64,000 nt of DNA from Syngnathus acus (GCF_901709675.1 NC_051090.1:734342-798341); one strand, 5' to 3'; positions 48,540-62,464 are shown, counted from the stretch's first letter. Notes: generated by a model not told the origin, from the sequence alone. A program made the numbers and translations.

Positions 48540-49075
48540 TTCACCTGATTATCTCTTATCCTGTTATTGGATGTTAATTTAACAAGCTGTTGAGAGTGCT
48601 GAAGAATCAATACCTTTTAAATGCTGTTTATGTGTGATTAACGGTTAATATCCTCACAAATGATTTCATATAATAAGGTCATTTGTCTTTCACATGAGCT
48701 TGGAAGCCTGCAAAGAATAATAGAATAATAAATGAGGACACTAGTGAAGAAGAGCCTTCCGATGCTTTGCCCGGCTCCATTTTATGACCCATATCATCTT
48801 TACAGCTACAAAGCTGCACTATGGTTATTTTATGCAAGTCATAAAATTAGGCTGAGATGGAATTAGCAGACTCGGGGCTCTTTATAGGTCAAGCCGGTAG
48901 TTTATGAGCCCACGACTCCCTGGCACTATTGTCAGGAGGCTAGTTAGAGGGGTCTTTAAGCATGATTTAATATGTCCATGTCTTGGAAAATAGTTAAATA
49001 GCTAATTAAATGGAGGAGTTCATTTACATATTAATTGACCTTCCAGTAATATTTATATTGATACCTACACGAGAA
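48540..49075. promoter_or_regulatory. Candidate conserved non-coding element 4
   Basis: Over 500 bases of non-repetitive AT-rich sequence with GTTAATTTAAC, TGATTAACGGTTAAT, AGCTAATTAAATGG, octamer-like ATTTACAT and ATATTAATTG. It is the longest uninterrupted block of this type in the desert. Confidence 0.4.
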
Positions 49076-50059
49076 GCCCTCGTCGTCTTCGTCGCCTTTC
49101 ATCATAGTTAGTCTGTGAAAATATGCTGGAACTTTTTGCTTGAAATCCAAGTCTTTTCCTTTGAAATTCTCACCGCAGCGGAGAGGAGAGGAGAGGAGAG
49201 CTGTGTATTCCCGGCCGTGTCAGGCGCACAGCTGGCGGGACGTTTGTGCTCCTTTTGTTGTGGGAGAAAGGAGGAAGCGCCATAAACGACAATGGCCACT
49301 CGCTCCGGGGCTGGCTTGCAAAAGAGGTTGGAGGACGGTGTCTGTGTCAAAGCTGCTCTTAATTACATCTCTCATCACCAATCCGTTTGGCAACACAAGA
49401 GGACCCCCGGGTGCCACATTAGCCCAACCTGTACCGAATGAACACAACACTTCACCTGCTAGGCAGCACGCACATATTCAAACACACACACACACACATA
49501 GACACACCGAGGTGTGCACACTCTTCTCGCTAAAGTGCTCTCTGCAGAGAGAACATGACATAAATCTGTTTCTCTCCACTCCAGCTTTAATGCTCCATAA
49601 GAGATTGGTGCCATGAATGTAATCCGTGCTACTAATGCGTGTCGCATTGTCATGCTGATGTCGGGGTAATGATGACACGCATCGGCAATGATAGATTGGA
49701 AGCACATTGTTTGTTTTCGTCAGGGGCTGCGTTCACCCTTTGCGCCGTGTTGTTAGCATGGTAAGCGTGTCCTGCAGCCTATTATGGGCTCCATCATTTG
49801 TCACCGGCCTGTCTTCAACGTTGTCTCCCACATTCTTTTGGGATAATGGGCCCTCAAATGGGTCCGCAAATGATGCTGCCCTTTGACAATAGCCTTGGTG
49901 AATGGCCCTTTTCAAGCCGTGTAAACTCGAAATGTGGCAGCAATGAGGAACAGGAGGGGACGCAAACATATGGATGGACAGCGCTCCTTTAAATCCAAGT
50001 GGAAAATGAAAGACGTTTTCGACAAACACCACTCAGCATTCCTATTTACTGATGTTGCG

Positions 50060-50080
50060 TGATCGATCGATCGATCGATC
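50060..50080. repeat. (GATC)n microsatellite
   Basis: About five self-complementary GATC units. Confidence 0.9.
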
Positions 50081-52439
50081 GTTTGTCCCTCTCGATGGTG
50101 GTCTCTCCCGCTGTTTTGTACAAGATGGCGAGCGAGCGAGCGAGCGAGCAGATCCTCTGATCCAGCAGCTGCCCAGCAGACCACAGCAGCCATAAGCCAC
50201 ACCTCGGGGGCCTTCAGATCTCATTACTCACTGAGGCAAAGTACCTTGTCATCTGCACGTGTCTGGCAAATTGAAGATTGCGATTCACTCGACACTGGTC
50301 TGATGAATATCCCGTGTTATCTCTTCATAGTTTTCTTTACAATTAAACGTTTCAAACACACGCGTGAAAAAAACATGCCTCGTGTTTGAGAATACACGGT
50401 GCTCTTTCGTAGACAACGCGTGTCACGGAACGGAGCAGCTGTTTTCTTTTCCACACTCCTCCGGACCTTGGTGATGGAGAGTAGACCAAACCTTAGATCA
50501 GCTCTGAACAGGTCTAAGTTGTGGCGCAGGTGGTGTAACATGATTTTGGTGCCATGGTTTTTATTAGAAACGTCTCAATCTTCTGCACCAAATGCACCAG
50601 TTTGTGCTGGGCACAAAAATGGCTCTCATCGAATTAGTTTGTCCTGAAAGTGGCAGGGCACAGGGGCTAGCAAAACAGGGCTAACAGCTGTTCATTTTTC
50701 ATTTCGCTTTAGCTCTGTGTCCGTAGCCATCGAGCAGCCATGTCCTCGGGTCTATGTCCGGGCAGCAGGAGGTGTGATACGGCCTCAGCCGCAGGCTAGG
50801 AATGACTGAGTAGCCGACCGTGGCAGTGCCCAATAGTAGCGAAGAGGGCAGCTTGCGAGATGTCAGCTGGGCAGTAACAATAATCTGGCCAGGCCTCTCC
50901 GCCCCATCACGAGCCTCAGCCCGTGTCTAACATTTCCAACTGAATAAAAATGGACACCTGCCACCGGATCCCACATGCATCTAGTGCCAGAGAGGTGAGC
51001 ACATTCACCCAATAGTCACGACCAGTTGGCTGATGATCTTATAGCAGACACCCTAACCAAAAAGAGTTCTGTGCTAAAGCCAAATGTCCAAGTTATTTGT
51101 TCTCGTTGTTAAATTAACGGTCATTGTGACACTCTCACGTTGTAGTAATACGAGAAGCTTTCCTCCGAGACTGGACTGGATCATTGAGACCATCTATGAA
51201 ACGCACGGGCTTTTTCACTCAGCTGGAATTCTTTCATATTCAGTTCAATCTTCAAATTGTTCCCCAGGGGCCAATCCAAAATAAGAATCACTGACGTGAT
51301 TTGAATTTGATACTTGTAGTCAGATTCACTACCGTTATGTTACAAAGTCAGATCATTGTCATATATCATTTAGCCTACAGTATGTTTGGACATTAAAATA
51401 TGATATCTCAACTTTAGAGCTGTGCTCTGGTGTGCGATGCACAAATCCAAAACATAGCAGCGGCATCAAGATGCGTTACAATCGTCGAAAATATGATCCA
51501 ATATAACTTGATTTATTTAGCGCATTTCAAGATCATATATACGTAGCAATGGGACAACCACAAAGCAAATGAATACACGGTAGCACAACACTGAGATCCT
51601 TTTGGTTGCTTAAACTGTCAAGAGAGAGGGAGTATTTAAAAGAAGGGTCAAACAAAGAGTTGATTTAATATTGCGTGCATCTGAAGAAGAAGATGGCAAA
51701 AATGGATATCGAAAGCTCCGTGCCAGCACTCAGCAAAGTTTCAATCCATTAAGCAGCAACTACAGAGACATTATTATTCTTTTTAGTATGGAACTTTACA
51801 TCAAAGTTTTGCTTTTAGTGCTTAAATCTGATGGCGAGAAATGGAAAGCGTGAATCCTCTGGCCGGTGTGATGAAGTTGAAGAGTTGTGATCCGTGGCTG
51901 TTTGCCTTGCATGGGCGTACTTTATCGCAGATGATGAGAGCATCCCTCACTGGCTTTACGCCGTTCCCCGGAATGTTTCATTAGGCTTCTATTCTTCCTG
52001 AGCTTTGCACCCCCGCTGACCTCAAATCTGCTGCTAAGTGAAAGACACTGAAACTCATATTAGAAAGGCATATCTTGCAATTGTGTTTGTGGATCATTAA
52101 GAGGTTACAACTCTTAGGAAAACATTAGCGTTTGCGATGGAAAGCTGGATCTTGGGCTATTTAGTCCTGAAAAGGAGAAAAACCACACATCTCGTGTCCT
52201 CTGGAGGGAGATCAACTTCATAGGGTTCCGTTTTGATGTCTCTTATTGGGCCAAAATAAACAGGCATGATTGTTTTTATGCATAAATCGCAAGCTCAACA
52301 CATCTTTATGGTGATCTAAAATGTGTCCATCATAATTTGTCATTTGGGAGACATTGGAGTCCACCGTCAGTACTCTTGCGTCCTTGAGCGTAGCCGCTCG
52401 TCTCCAAAATTCCCCGTCTTCCCCCCCAATGAGGTAAAA

Positions 52440-53060
52440 AGGGCAAGTTTTCGCTCTTTAAGATGGCGGTACATAACCCATGCATGGAACATAAACGTGT
52501 CTTCCCGATGGGGAAGATGGATGGAGGCCCGCATGGCCACCTTAATAAAAAGGTCCTTAAATGCTCGTCCCGATCTCCTTTCCAAGGCAGCGTGATATTA
52601 AAGACGGGCTCGCTAAACGTAATGGATCGATCGGCAGGAAAGTTTAAAAGCACCGAGGGGCTAGGCCGTTATGCAAAACAGGCTTGCTTGGCGCAAGTAA
52701 TCTGCGCACTGTCTCTTTGGCTGCCAAAGACAAAGAACACACGCAGAGGCCCTGATTGCTTCCCTCCCTGGCCGCCGTGACAAATCCCCATATTTGGACT
52801 GTTAATACGTTGGAATGAAAATTATTTATTCATTTCCGTGAGGCTGTGATTACTGCCTCTAGCGATGAGAGCAGAGGAGCGGGACATTTCCATGCCACAA
52901 ATGCCTGATGTATACTCAGATTATGCTTTGATCGCGGCTCAGATGAGCAGCGCGACTCGGGTCTTTTACAACGGGGCTGGCTGTGACAAGCAGCCATCCC
53001 TGACAAGGCCTCTTAGTTTTCCGTGATTATTGATGCGTCCCGTAGAGCGCCGTTCACAGA
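52440..53060. promoter_or_regulatory. Candidate conserved non-coding element 5 (two blocks)
   Basis: Blocks at 52440-52780 and 52790-53060 hold ACCTTAATAAAAAGG, TGATATTAAAGACG, TTATGCAAAAC, GTTAATACGTTGG, AATTATTTATTCATTT and GTGATTACTGC, with little low-complexity sequence. Confidence 0.3.
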
Positions 53061-53803
53061 TGGCGTCTGCGGGTGGAATATAGGTACTGAGGGAGGGGAA
53101 TGACTTGTGTTGTGTTCATGTGTGTGGTGCTCAGGAGCATCCCGAATGTTTTTCATTCGCCGCCTCGCGATGGAAGTGATCAAATGTGAATCGTATTTGC
53201 GGGGTAGCTATCTAGCTGGGCTATCACCGGCAAAGAAGAACCACAATTGAAAAAAGGACTGCTGATGAGTTGACATATAATACAGGCCATGACTATACAT
53301 GAAGAATAGGACAATCGTGGAAATTCAAGTGAAGTTTTATGGCGAAAAGCGAAAAAGACATTATCTCATGCTAACAAAATATTTAAAGACCTTAAGACCT
53401 AATTTGACATTAAGCCTCAAAAATTATAAAAATAACAGAAATTGACGTTTACAGTCCAGCTGATGATACACATGAGATTTTTAGAAACACATGAAGGAGT
53501 CCTTTGTCAAATTTAAATAGGAAAATGGAATTGTACTGTTCACTGCGACAAGCAAAAATCAGATACATGACACGCTGGACAAAAAAATATATATATACAT
53601 TTTTGGAGCTTTTTAAAGTACTACAGTATGATTCAATCATTTCTTTCAGCGATTCAGTTTTTGCCATTGGTTGCATCACTTTTGATTCTCGGATTTTCTT
53701 TTTGGGCCTCTCGGAGCCCAAAAATTAGCGCCACTTTGGTAATTGGATAATATTGCAGTCAGGCTGCCTGATTGTGGAGTGCCTTCATTTTCCAAAGTGA
53801 ACT

Positions 53804-53805
<2 letters not shown>

Positions 53806-53835
<30 letters not shown>

Positions 53836-53850
53836 TTTCTTTCTTTTTCT
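53806..53850. repeat. (TTTC)n microsatellite
   Basis: About ten CTTT units with one CCTT interruption. Confidence 0.95.
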
Positions 53851-53999
53851 TTCCACTCACAAGATACACACATACGCCTGCCTCCACACAGGCAGCAGGC
53901 CCCAGGCTTTTGTTCACTTGTCCCCATCTCTGTTCCTCTTTTGTGGCCTGATTTGAATACAAGCCTTGTTTTATGGACGAAGGTAATTGGAAGTGGGTG

Positions 54000-54530
54000 A
54001 TTTACTGCAGTATATACAGCGACAGCATCCGAGAAAATAACTGCGAGCAGGGCATAATCGCTTTGCGGCTTGCTACTGCATTTATCCGGACGGACACAGG
54101 TATATTTTAACCTCCAGGTGTTGACAGTGTTGACTATTAGCCGGCAAATAAATTATTCAGCTCTTGCGAGAGAGGAGAAAACACGTCCTTCTCCTTCACA
54201 CCAGAGAAACATGCCGCAACAGGAAAAGAAGGCAGTCCTTTTTTCCCATCAAATACAAAAGGCAAATATTTATTATTTATAAGTACTTGCCATGTATGGC
54301 TTTAAATGTTATTTATGAACCTGTTGCATAGTGATTTCCAATGTAAGTCATTATTTTTCGCCGGAGGGTGTTGTAAAGGAGCAAGGATATGTTTAATGAC
54401 ACTCTGCTAGTCGGCGCAATTACACTGTAATCATTATGTAAAATGTCCTATTAATTAAACCAATTTCTTCCAGCAGAACATTGTTATCTGCGGGGCCTGC
54501 TTCTCATCCTTCAGCCGCTGCTGCTGCTTC
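54000..54530. promoter_or_regulatory. Candidate conserved non-coding element 6
   Basis: Contains a SOX-like CATTGTT (54479-54485) abutting a GATA-like TTATCT, plus CTATTAATTAAACC, CAATTACACTGTAATCATTATG and ATTTATTATTTATAAG. It reads as dense homeodomain/SOX sites without repeats. Confidence 0.35.
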
Positions 54531-55639
54531 TTGTTTTCTGTGGGCGCCTACTGACTTCCTATATAGGCATTTAGAAAATATTTTCATTCTTTCTGGTTGA
54601 AGATCATAAATGTCAATAAAGTCATTCTATTTTTTTTTAAACATAACTTTTACTCAGACTACTTTGTCAATTTAATCATTGTCCTTTTGTACTTGATTAT
54701 TATTTTTAAGTATTCAACTCTAGTTTTGTACTTGATTTCATTGTTGTTCATTTTTGTCCATTTATACAATGGTATACAGGGGTATACTTAAGACAATTTT
54801 TTTTTTTTTTTTTAATTACAAATAGTTTTCTTTTCCCTGGGTGCAACAGAAAATACATTCGCCAGCACTGGTGTATAAGTATTAGTTCATCTAGTCATTC
54901 TTACAAGAAACAAAGCAACAAACAAAGCAACAAACAAACAAACACATAAATAAATAAATGAATAAATACATCAATGAATAGCAATGGTAAATTCCGTTTC
55001 AAGCGCTTTAATTTGACTTATTTGAATTTTCCTGCTGATGAGAAAATGTTGGTACTAGCAATCAAGGAAGACAGAGTGTTTGACCCTTTTGGCTCTTTAG
55101 CTGCTGTTCTGGCAGTCCTAATGTTGGTGTCGCGACCAGGGGTCATTGGCACTTTCAATGCTCTTCAGACACAATCTGTTTTCTTTGCATCTTGGCACAA
55201 AGGAAGCCATTAAGAAAACAATTCAATAGAGAGCCAGAGCACACATGCACATTTACATTGCAAAGTGCTGTGCCTTGCGTCTTTGCTATTCAGGAAGCAC
55301 AAGTTGGGGAAGAAGAGTGTTTATGTAAGAGGCAATTGTCGGAATAAAATAGCCTTCTAGAAACAGGAGTCGTCTTATTTGTCTTTATCATTAACAAAGG
55401 TGTTTGGAATGTGATATAGAAAGAGCAAATCATTGGATAGCTTTTGGAAGTTTCTGTACATTTCTTGGGGTTAACAATCCTCTTGGACACAGATCATACT
55501 CAGCACCTGCAGCATTTGACATTTAATAGTATTTGCCCCGTAAACACACAATCATCGTTATCGCAACAGATGGCAAAAACAGTTGCATTTGTAACTGATT
55601 CGATGTACTACTGCACGTCAACTCGCTTTTGATGACAAT

Positions 55640-55800
55640 CGGCGGGCATCTTTAGCGCCAAGCAAAGCTCCCAGCCAGCACAATGGCTCCGGTTGGCTCT
55701 TATCACCATCAAAGCTCCTTGCGTGAGCGTGACTAAATTGCTGACGGCAGTGAGCGGCTTACAAAGACAAGACGTTCAAGTCCAAACACCTGCAGCTTGA
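55640..55800. promoter_or_regulatory. Candidate conserved non-coding element 7
   Basis: Contains GCACAATGGCTCC (SOX-like), TTATCACCATCAAAGCTCC (GATA- and TCF-like cores) and TAAATTGCTGACGGC in non-repetitive sequence. Confidence 0.25.
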
Positions 55801-57377
55801 TTAGAAAATGCTGCAACTGAGTTGCCCTCAAGAAAAAAGATCACAACCTCTTTCCACCAGGTACTCACTCTGATGTCAAACGCTCATAAAGTTGGTCACA
55901 CCAAATGTGTGTGCGTCATCAAACACAAATGTGTTTATGACCATTGTGTACGTACCTCGCCAAGCTTAAATAGATTCAAAGAGTTCATCGAATGACATCT
56001 TACGAAGCTATATGAACAAGTTAAAGCAATTTTACATTCAAGTCTTTCCCTCCAATATTTTTGTTTTGCAATGCAGAATAAAGATTATGATCAGACTTGG
56101 AAGAGACAGCCCAATCCTTCATATCACAGGTATGAAATACAATATTTGTACTGTGTGCTTTATTTGTGATGGATGGCAGCCTTGCATTTTAATCCATTGC
56201 TGTCAAATTAAGGCGCTTCATTAATACAACATCCGCACAGAAGAAATGGAATGAAACTTTAAAAAAAAAAAATGGTGGGGCCACATTGCACAGAGAAATT
56301 ATTATTACTATTCAGACTCCCTGAAATGAGAGCAAATTAGAAGAACATACACTTCTTCATCTGTTTGGATAAGTAGGGGGGCCAGTGGCTGATGGATGAC
56401 TGTGTTTACAAATGAGGGTGATCATGGTAAACAGAAGCGCATTTCCCGCTACTGATGCTACGGCTGGTCTCGCTCGACGCTCTCACGCACGCACTCACGC
56501 ACGCACACACACACACGTACACACACACCTTCTCACACACACCCTCAATGAGGGGCCAGACTGATGATAAGAATTCCCTGGCTAGCAGATTAGGCAATCT
56601 TCTCCAGCGCCAGCAGATTGATAGAGTCACAGCTCACAGAAGCAATTGCAACGGGGAGGAATAAAGTTTGGCCTGTTGCTATCATCTGTGCTTACTGCCA
56701 TCTTGCTAGCAATGTGTGAGGAAGGATGACCTCGGCGAGAACGACGCCTTTCCTTCATTGACTCGCTGCTAGTCTTGCCATCTCAGATAATTGTGCACAA
56801 CATCGTTGACTTACAAAGCATCATCTGCGTGTGTTCTTGTGATACAGATAATAGTTATTGAACAGTATGCTGTATTTGTGTATTGAGTAAATAAGAAACT
56901 GCAAGGTGTGAGGGAGGTAAAACTAAAAAAATGCCAAAATAGTTTTAGGAATCATGTTCTCATTAGGGTCATAAGCAATCAAATCATTAAAAGCATGAAT
57001 CGATACTAGAATGCATAAAATATACATTCACCTGTTGATCCATTTTATTTCATGCACAGTAAGTTTGAGTATTTCCAATGCCATCAACGTAATCTTTTCC
57101 TGAGTTTTGTCGCCCAGATGGTTTCATCTCCAGTCAGAGTGCGGCTGAAGTGAATGAATGAACGGAGTCAGTCAAGAGCAATTGCTGGTGGAGCCAGGTT
57201 AAACGTCTGAATTAGAATTTGCTCGGCCCCCGAGCATGTAAAAGAGTCCTTTGTGGAGGATCTCCTCCAATTCCACGTCGTGTCATCTTTCTCGGGGTGT
57301 GTCAGGAACTGCATTGATGAATGACTCGCTCGTGTCACTGCGGTAGACTGGTGACAATCAGTGAAATGATCGTCTCT

Positions 57378-57405
57378 GTCTATCTGTCTGTCTGTCTGTC
57401 TGTCT
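57378..57405. repeat. (TCTG)n microsatellite
   Basis: About six TCTG units. Confidence 0.9.
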
Positions 57406-58029
57406 ACACATATCTGTAATTGATAGCTCAAAGCCCAAACACTCACCTCTCTCCCTCTCTCTCCACTATCTGTGATGGAACATTGGATTGAAATCACTCC
57501 AGATGAGGTGGGGTTTGGGCCATTTGTTATTTACTTCCCGCGAGCAGCATTCCCCCCCGTCCCCAGTCACCCTCCCGAAGCCCTAAACAACAAGACCACC
57601 ACCAGGATTTTTGCACCAAGAACACATTATGGTAATCAGACAGCATGTGTGTATAGGAATCACTCAAAGGAGAACCTCGGTGCAAGACTTATGGCATAGC
57701 CCAGTGTGTTTGTTACTTTTGACTAATGAAGCGCCCTGGTCTGTTTATGCAAGTACGACCACCCGTTGCCCTGCTAGCTTCTGGGAGATGTTGCTGACCC
57801 CGAGTTCACTTTTACTCATATAAGGCGGAGGAATATCGTAAAAATCGATCGTCCTGACTTGCGGTCAGCGACGATACGATCAGTTGCTTTTGGCAAGTTT
57901 TCTTGGACAGTCATCTGGTTCCAAACGTTTTGGACCACTGTAATGGGAATTCTTTTTTTGATGGAGCAACCAAGCCCTTGCACAGCGAGTGCCTGCGAAG
58001 GAGACCCATAAACACCCACATCCATTCTA

Positions 58030-58180
58030 GTTTCTGCTGGGTGGATTTATTATCATTGATAATAATGAATCTTCCTTTAAAACCTCGACCAAATAAAAGA
58101 GGCCTAATTGTTTGTTGAATGTTCTTTCTGATGTTGACATTTGCAATCAGCTCAGTGGGAAAACGGGAGGAGCGGTAAAA
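58030..58180. promoter_or_regulatory. Candidate conserved non-coding element 8 with GATA dyad
   Basis: TTATTATCA (58047-58055) and TGATAATAA (58057-58065) are perfect inverted 9-mers around one base, forming opposed GATA sites. The neighbouring CCTAATTGTTTG and GCAATCAGC add homeodomain-like cores. Confidence 0.3.
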
Positions 58181-58552
58181 TCATTTGATCCTCCGAACCC
58201 GCCATAGATCGTACGGCGGCGCGCAGGGGGGTCAAGGGTGCAAGTCGGGGTGACAGCTCGGGTCAATACTCAGGAGCCGCTCAAACAGGGGAGAGCCGGG
58301 CTGAGCGTCTCAGCAGGTCGCCCTCAAAGATCAGTCAGCTTTAAAGGTGAAGTGGGCCGCCGAGACGGATGGGATGTAAATGCGGGCGGCTGTTGAGTTG
58401 CTGACTGCGCCGCCCGGCTCACACGCCGCCGACACGCCGCCAAGCTATTGACAGATGTTACGGCCGGTCCCTTCTCCTGCCAGCCTCCGAGGGCACGGCA
58501 CAGCGCACAAGAGTGACACCCGAACTATTGAGTTATCGATACGCCGTCCGCA

Positions 58553-58581
58553 CGGAGGGAGGGAGGGAGGGAGGGAGGGAG
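58553..58581. repeat. (GGGA)n microsatellite
   Basis: About seven GGGA units. Confidence 0.95.
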
Positions 58582-59214
58582 CAGCCTCTGTGTGTCATCA
58601 CACGAGGGTGAAAGAGAGTTATTGATAACATAATGCTTTTGGAATGTGACAACACTACGTATGGGTCTCGTGGCTTTTTTTGTGTGGAGTGCCACCATAA
58701 ATGTGTGATGGGCTTATTGATAGTGTGCTCAGAGCGGACGCATCGATTTGTCCAAGAGCGACACCCGCATGCAAGGAAGTGTGCTCGGCAAACTTGACGG
58801 ATAGGTTTGCTGGCGGAATTTCAACTTTGAGCAAAGACATCCAAGGACTTTGAAGGTATTCACCGCCGAAACAACTCAATCAGCTGATACGATACGGTAC
58901 ATACACAATCGATGGCATCTCGGTCATAACATTTACAACTGGGCAAAGAAAATTTGAGGGGGGGGGAAAAAAAAAAAAACTCCGGAGTAGTGTCAGGAAT
59001 GAATGTGAGCTATAAAGACATTTTTTGCCAGGTCCATTTCAGCCAGACAGTTGGGGGTTATTTGGAATAGAGGAAAGTAATAACGTCCATTTGTTCCCCC
59101 TTGTCCCTCGGCTTATGAAAAACACCTTTACAACTTGCTTAGCTTTAGCTCAGATTTTCTGGGGATTTTCAAGTTTGCCAACTTGTCACTGGAATCCAAG
59201 CCGCTAGATATGAT

Positions 59215-59387
<173 letters not shown>

Positions 59388-60234
59388 TAGATAACATTTA
59401 TTTGGGTGGATAACTGCTTAGTCGTGAATCATTTGAAAAATAATTGCTGAGTGATAATAAATGATGTTCTAGTCAGTTGACTTTGTACTTGCCTTGTTTC
59501 CATCAATTGCATCAATTGCCTTTGAACAGCTCCAATCATCACCTCAATTATCTGTTGTCCTGCCCATTTGATTTTTTTTGGAAGCCTACTAGAACTTGAC
59601 GAATGAGGAATATTGACACCTGAAGCAGGCATGCTGTTGCATATAAACAAGGCAGATGAAAGCTCCTGACACACAAGCTGCTCCAAACACACAAAAGAAA
59701 CACAAAAACCCAGCAAACAAACACACACACACAATGTGTTGCAGACAGCTACACAAAGATATCTAGCCATGTTGATGCTAGCGCACACACAACCCTATCA
59801 GAGTTCCTCTCGAAAAAAAGCCATTTACTGAGCGGGTTGGGAGATGTCAAGCTCTAAAGTGAATCTAAGTACGTGCTTGATGTGTGCCCCCCAACAGCAC
59901 ACCGCCCGCCCTTCTCACCCTTTCTCCGTCTTTCTCCCTGGTTCTGGGAAGCTGAGAGAAACTCATTTAGCCAGCATATCCAAATATGCGAACATAGTGA
60001 GAAAATGTATTCATACCACAGGTGATCTTATTACGGCTGCAAGAACATCATCCGATGCAACATGTCATGTCATCCGCATCATGTACTAAATGTGTACTTG
60101 TGATAGCAGTCCTGAAACTTTTTTGACATCTACTATATGAAGAGATGAAGAAGCAGCATTGTGGCTTGAATGAAGCTCAAATGTGCGATAATAGAAGAAG
60201 TCATGTTTTGGGTGCGTCATCTCATTCCCTTTTT

Positions 60235-60610
60235 AAATGATCAGCAGCAGCGGTGATCTGAAATCATAATGATTATGAATATTCTTCCTAGCTGGCTGAT
60301 GATGGGAAGTTATTATTCTGCATTGTCTCAGACGCCAGATGGAACAATCATTAGCATTTCCTCTTCGTTTTCATCTGTAAATATTTTTGTTGTCCTGAAG
60401 GGTCATCTCTGTATGCTTCCTTCCGTCTCAGCGCAGCGTAATGAATGTGTGTAATTACCAGGCCTGATTGGTTGGAAGGTCATTGGGATTCCTGTAATTT
60501 TTCACTTATGTTAAGCTGGTGTTTGTGATGAATGTAGCCAACCTTTCCGCATCCCTCCTCAGATTACTAACGTGTCGGCAAATTAAGTTGTTCATTGAAC
60601 ACCGACTCGT
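60235..60610. promoter_or_regulatory. Candidate conserved non-coding element 9
   Basis: Starts with AATCATAATGATTATGAAT (inverted AATCAT/ATGATT) and continues with AACAATCATTAGC, GTGTAATTACCAGG and GCAAATTAAG in non-repetitive sequence. It ends at a (GAGC)n tract near 60617. Confidence 0.35.
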
Positions 60611-61000
60611 GAATGAGCGAGCGAGCGAGCGAGCACCAGTGTGTTTATGCGGATAGATACTAACTGGGGAAAGGTGAGGTGCATCTTTTCAATTTCATTA
60701 TTGCTTTCAAAAATACAAATATATTGAGATTATCATTAAACACTGAATAATATAGAACTTTGTAGGGTTTTTTTTTTTGTGTCAATGAAATGAGAAAGTA
60801 ACTCGCCAGTTCCATTGTTCATCTCTCATTTTTAAACTTTTCTTCCTTTTTTGCGGGCGGGCGCTGATTAATTCAGCTGACATTGACCTGAGTGTCAGGT
60901 GAATTAGACACCTGTCAGAGGTGCTTGGCTTGCTTGCTTGCACACTTTTGGCAACTGCCCCACTAATTCCTATCAGCCTCACGTTCAGCTGCCCATGAAG

Positions 61001-61024
61001 GAGGGAGGGAGGGAGGGAGGGATG
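61001..61024. repeat. (GGGA)n microsatellite
   Basis: About five GGGA units within a purine-rich stretch that runs to about 61075. Confidence 0.9.
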
Positions 61025-61652
61025 GAAGGATAATTGAATGAAGTGAGGAGAGGAGAGGGAGAGAGGAGAGAGCTTCAGGGGGCCAAAGGGATGGAGTGAA
61101 GAAAGAGGGATTTCTTGCGAGAAAGTGGGAGTGGGGGCTGGACTAAATGAGTGCTGCATTCCTTTGCCTCCTGCGGCCAAAGCAAGTCAATGAGCCAGTG
61201 GAGTGCAGGCATCTTTGACTCCTTCTCTTTTCATGCTTCTTTCTCACCACCTGTTTGTCTCCCCGGTGGAATCCCGAGCACTTCCAACTCTCCCTCTCTC
61301 TCTCGCTCTCTCTCCCTCACACTCCTCAATCTCTCTCACTTGCTATTTTCACCCGCAATCAGTCAGCCGACAGGCAGCTCGGGCCCATGATGGACGATGC
61401 CCTCTCCGAGTCCGACAACATTTTCTCTCGGTCCCCGAAGCGAGATGGGACGGTAGGAGAGGCCGGCCGGCCGGCTTCCGTTGGCCTCTTTCAGCCCAAT
61501 CGCCGTGTTCAGTCACCCCTCTCGTGACCTCGGCGCCAGCCGCGCTGAGCTTGTACAAACTGGAGCTGAACACGCAGGCTCAAAATCTGCACACGGGCCA
61601 CGGCAAGTGGACAACATTTAAACATACTTCAACTCTCTTTGTCTGCCAGCAA

Positions 61653-61822
61653 AATGAGATATTCGAGCACGGAATACACGTGCATGTCGGAGGTATAGAA
61701 CGCCTTCTCGAAATGAGATATTCGAGCACGGAATACACTTGCATGTCGGAGGTATAGAACGCCTTCTCAAAATGAGATATTCGAGCACGGAATACACTTG
61801 CATGTCGGAGAATGCCTTCTCA
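61653..61822. repeat. 59-bp minisatellite, three copies
   Basis: ATGAGATATTCGAGCACGG recurs at 61654, 61713 and 61772, an exact 59-base period. The third copy lacks about ten bases (GGTATAGAAC) before its end. Copy 1 carries CACGTG where copies 2 and 3 have CACTTG. Confidence 0.92.
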
Positions 61823-62464
61823 TTATGATATCAATTTGACACAATGTTGTTTTGAACCAATTCAATTTCAACTTCTTACCTTCCCAAGGTCTTATCAAAT
61901 ATTGATTTGTTCATCTCATCCTTTTTGAAATAATTGGACTCCTAAATGTTAGGTAGAAAATAGCCACAACTTGATTCAATCTCATTCATTTGATAATGCT
62001 TAATCAATGAGTGCCGCTGTGCTAAAAGGTCCAGTTCAAACATTGATTAGTGTCTTTCCATTTTGGAGGGAGCAAGGGGGAGGGAGGCAAGCCATCATTG
62101 TTGGACTTGAAATTCTTTCATCTGCTCTTGCTCAGGGGAGGCGGTGTTCAAATGTTTTTATAGGTCGAGAGAAGTATGGGTGATGAGTCTCCGTCGCGGG
62201 GCACGCATTCCTTGCGGCGCCCCTCGCCCACCCGCACACCCAATTTCAGCTTGAATCCAATTTGTTCAGTCCCCCTGAGTTTGGCCGGCGCAAAATTAAA
62301 GGCCGGCTCCCTCCCGTAAAAACATCGCGCCTTTGCAAGGTATCGGCTCCCCTGCGCGACTAGAAACTTCATTTATTCTGGCTAACTTCTCAATTATCTT
62401 CCTAGTAGTGGAGATGTGTAAAAAGTAGAAAAATCAATAGGATTCCATTCCCCTCCCTCGTATT

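Noticed and set aside
48067-48610. ORFs with Thr-Arg-Ala-Arg-Cys or Tyr-Ile-Ser-Leu repeats
   Set aside because: They read through the 15-bp minisatellite; no domain.
61203-61803. 184-codon and shorter ORFs
   Set aside because: They join CT-rich low-complexity sequence to the 59-bp minisatellite; no homology recognised.
61653-61822. Regular repeats suggesting a CRISPR array
   Set aside because: Units are contiguous with no unique spacers, and the genome is vertebrate.
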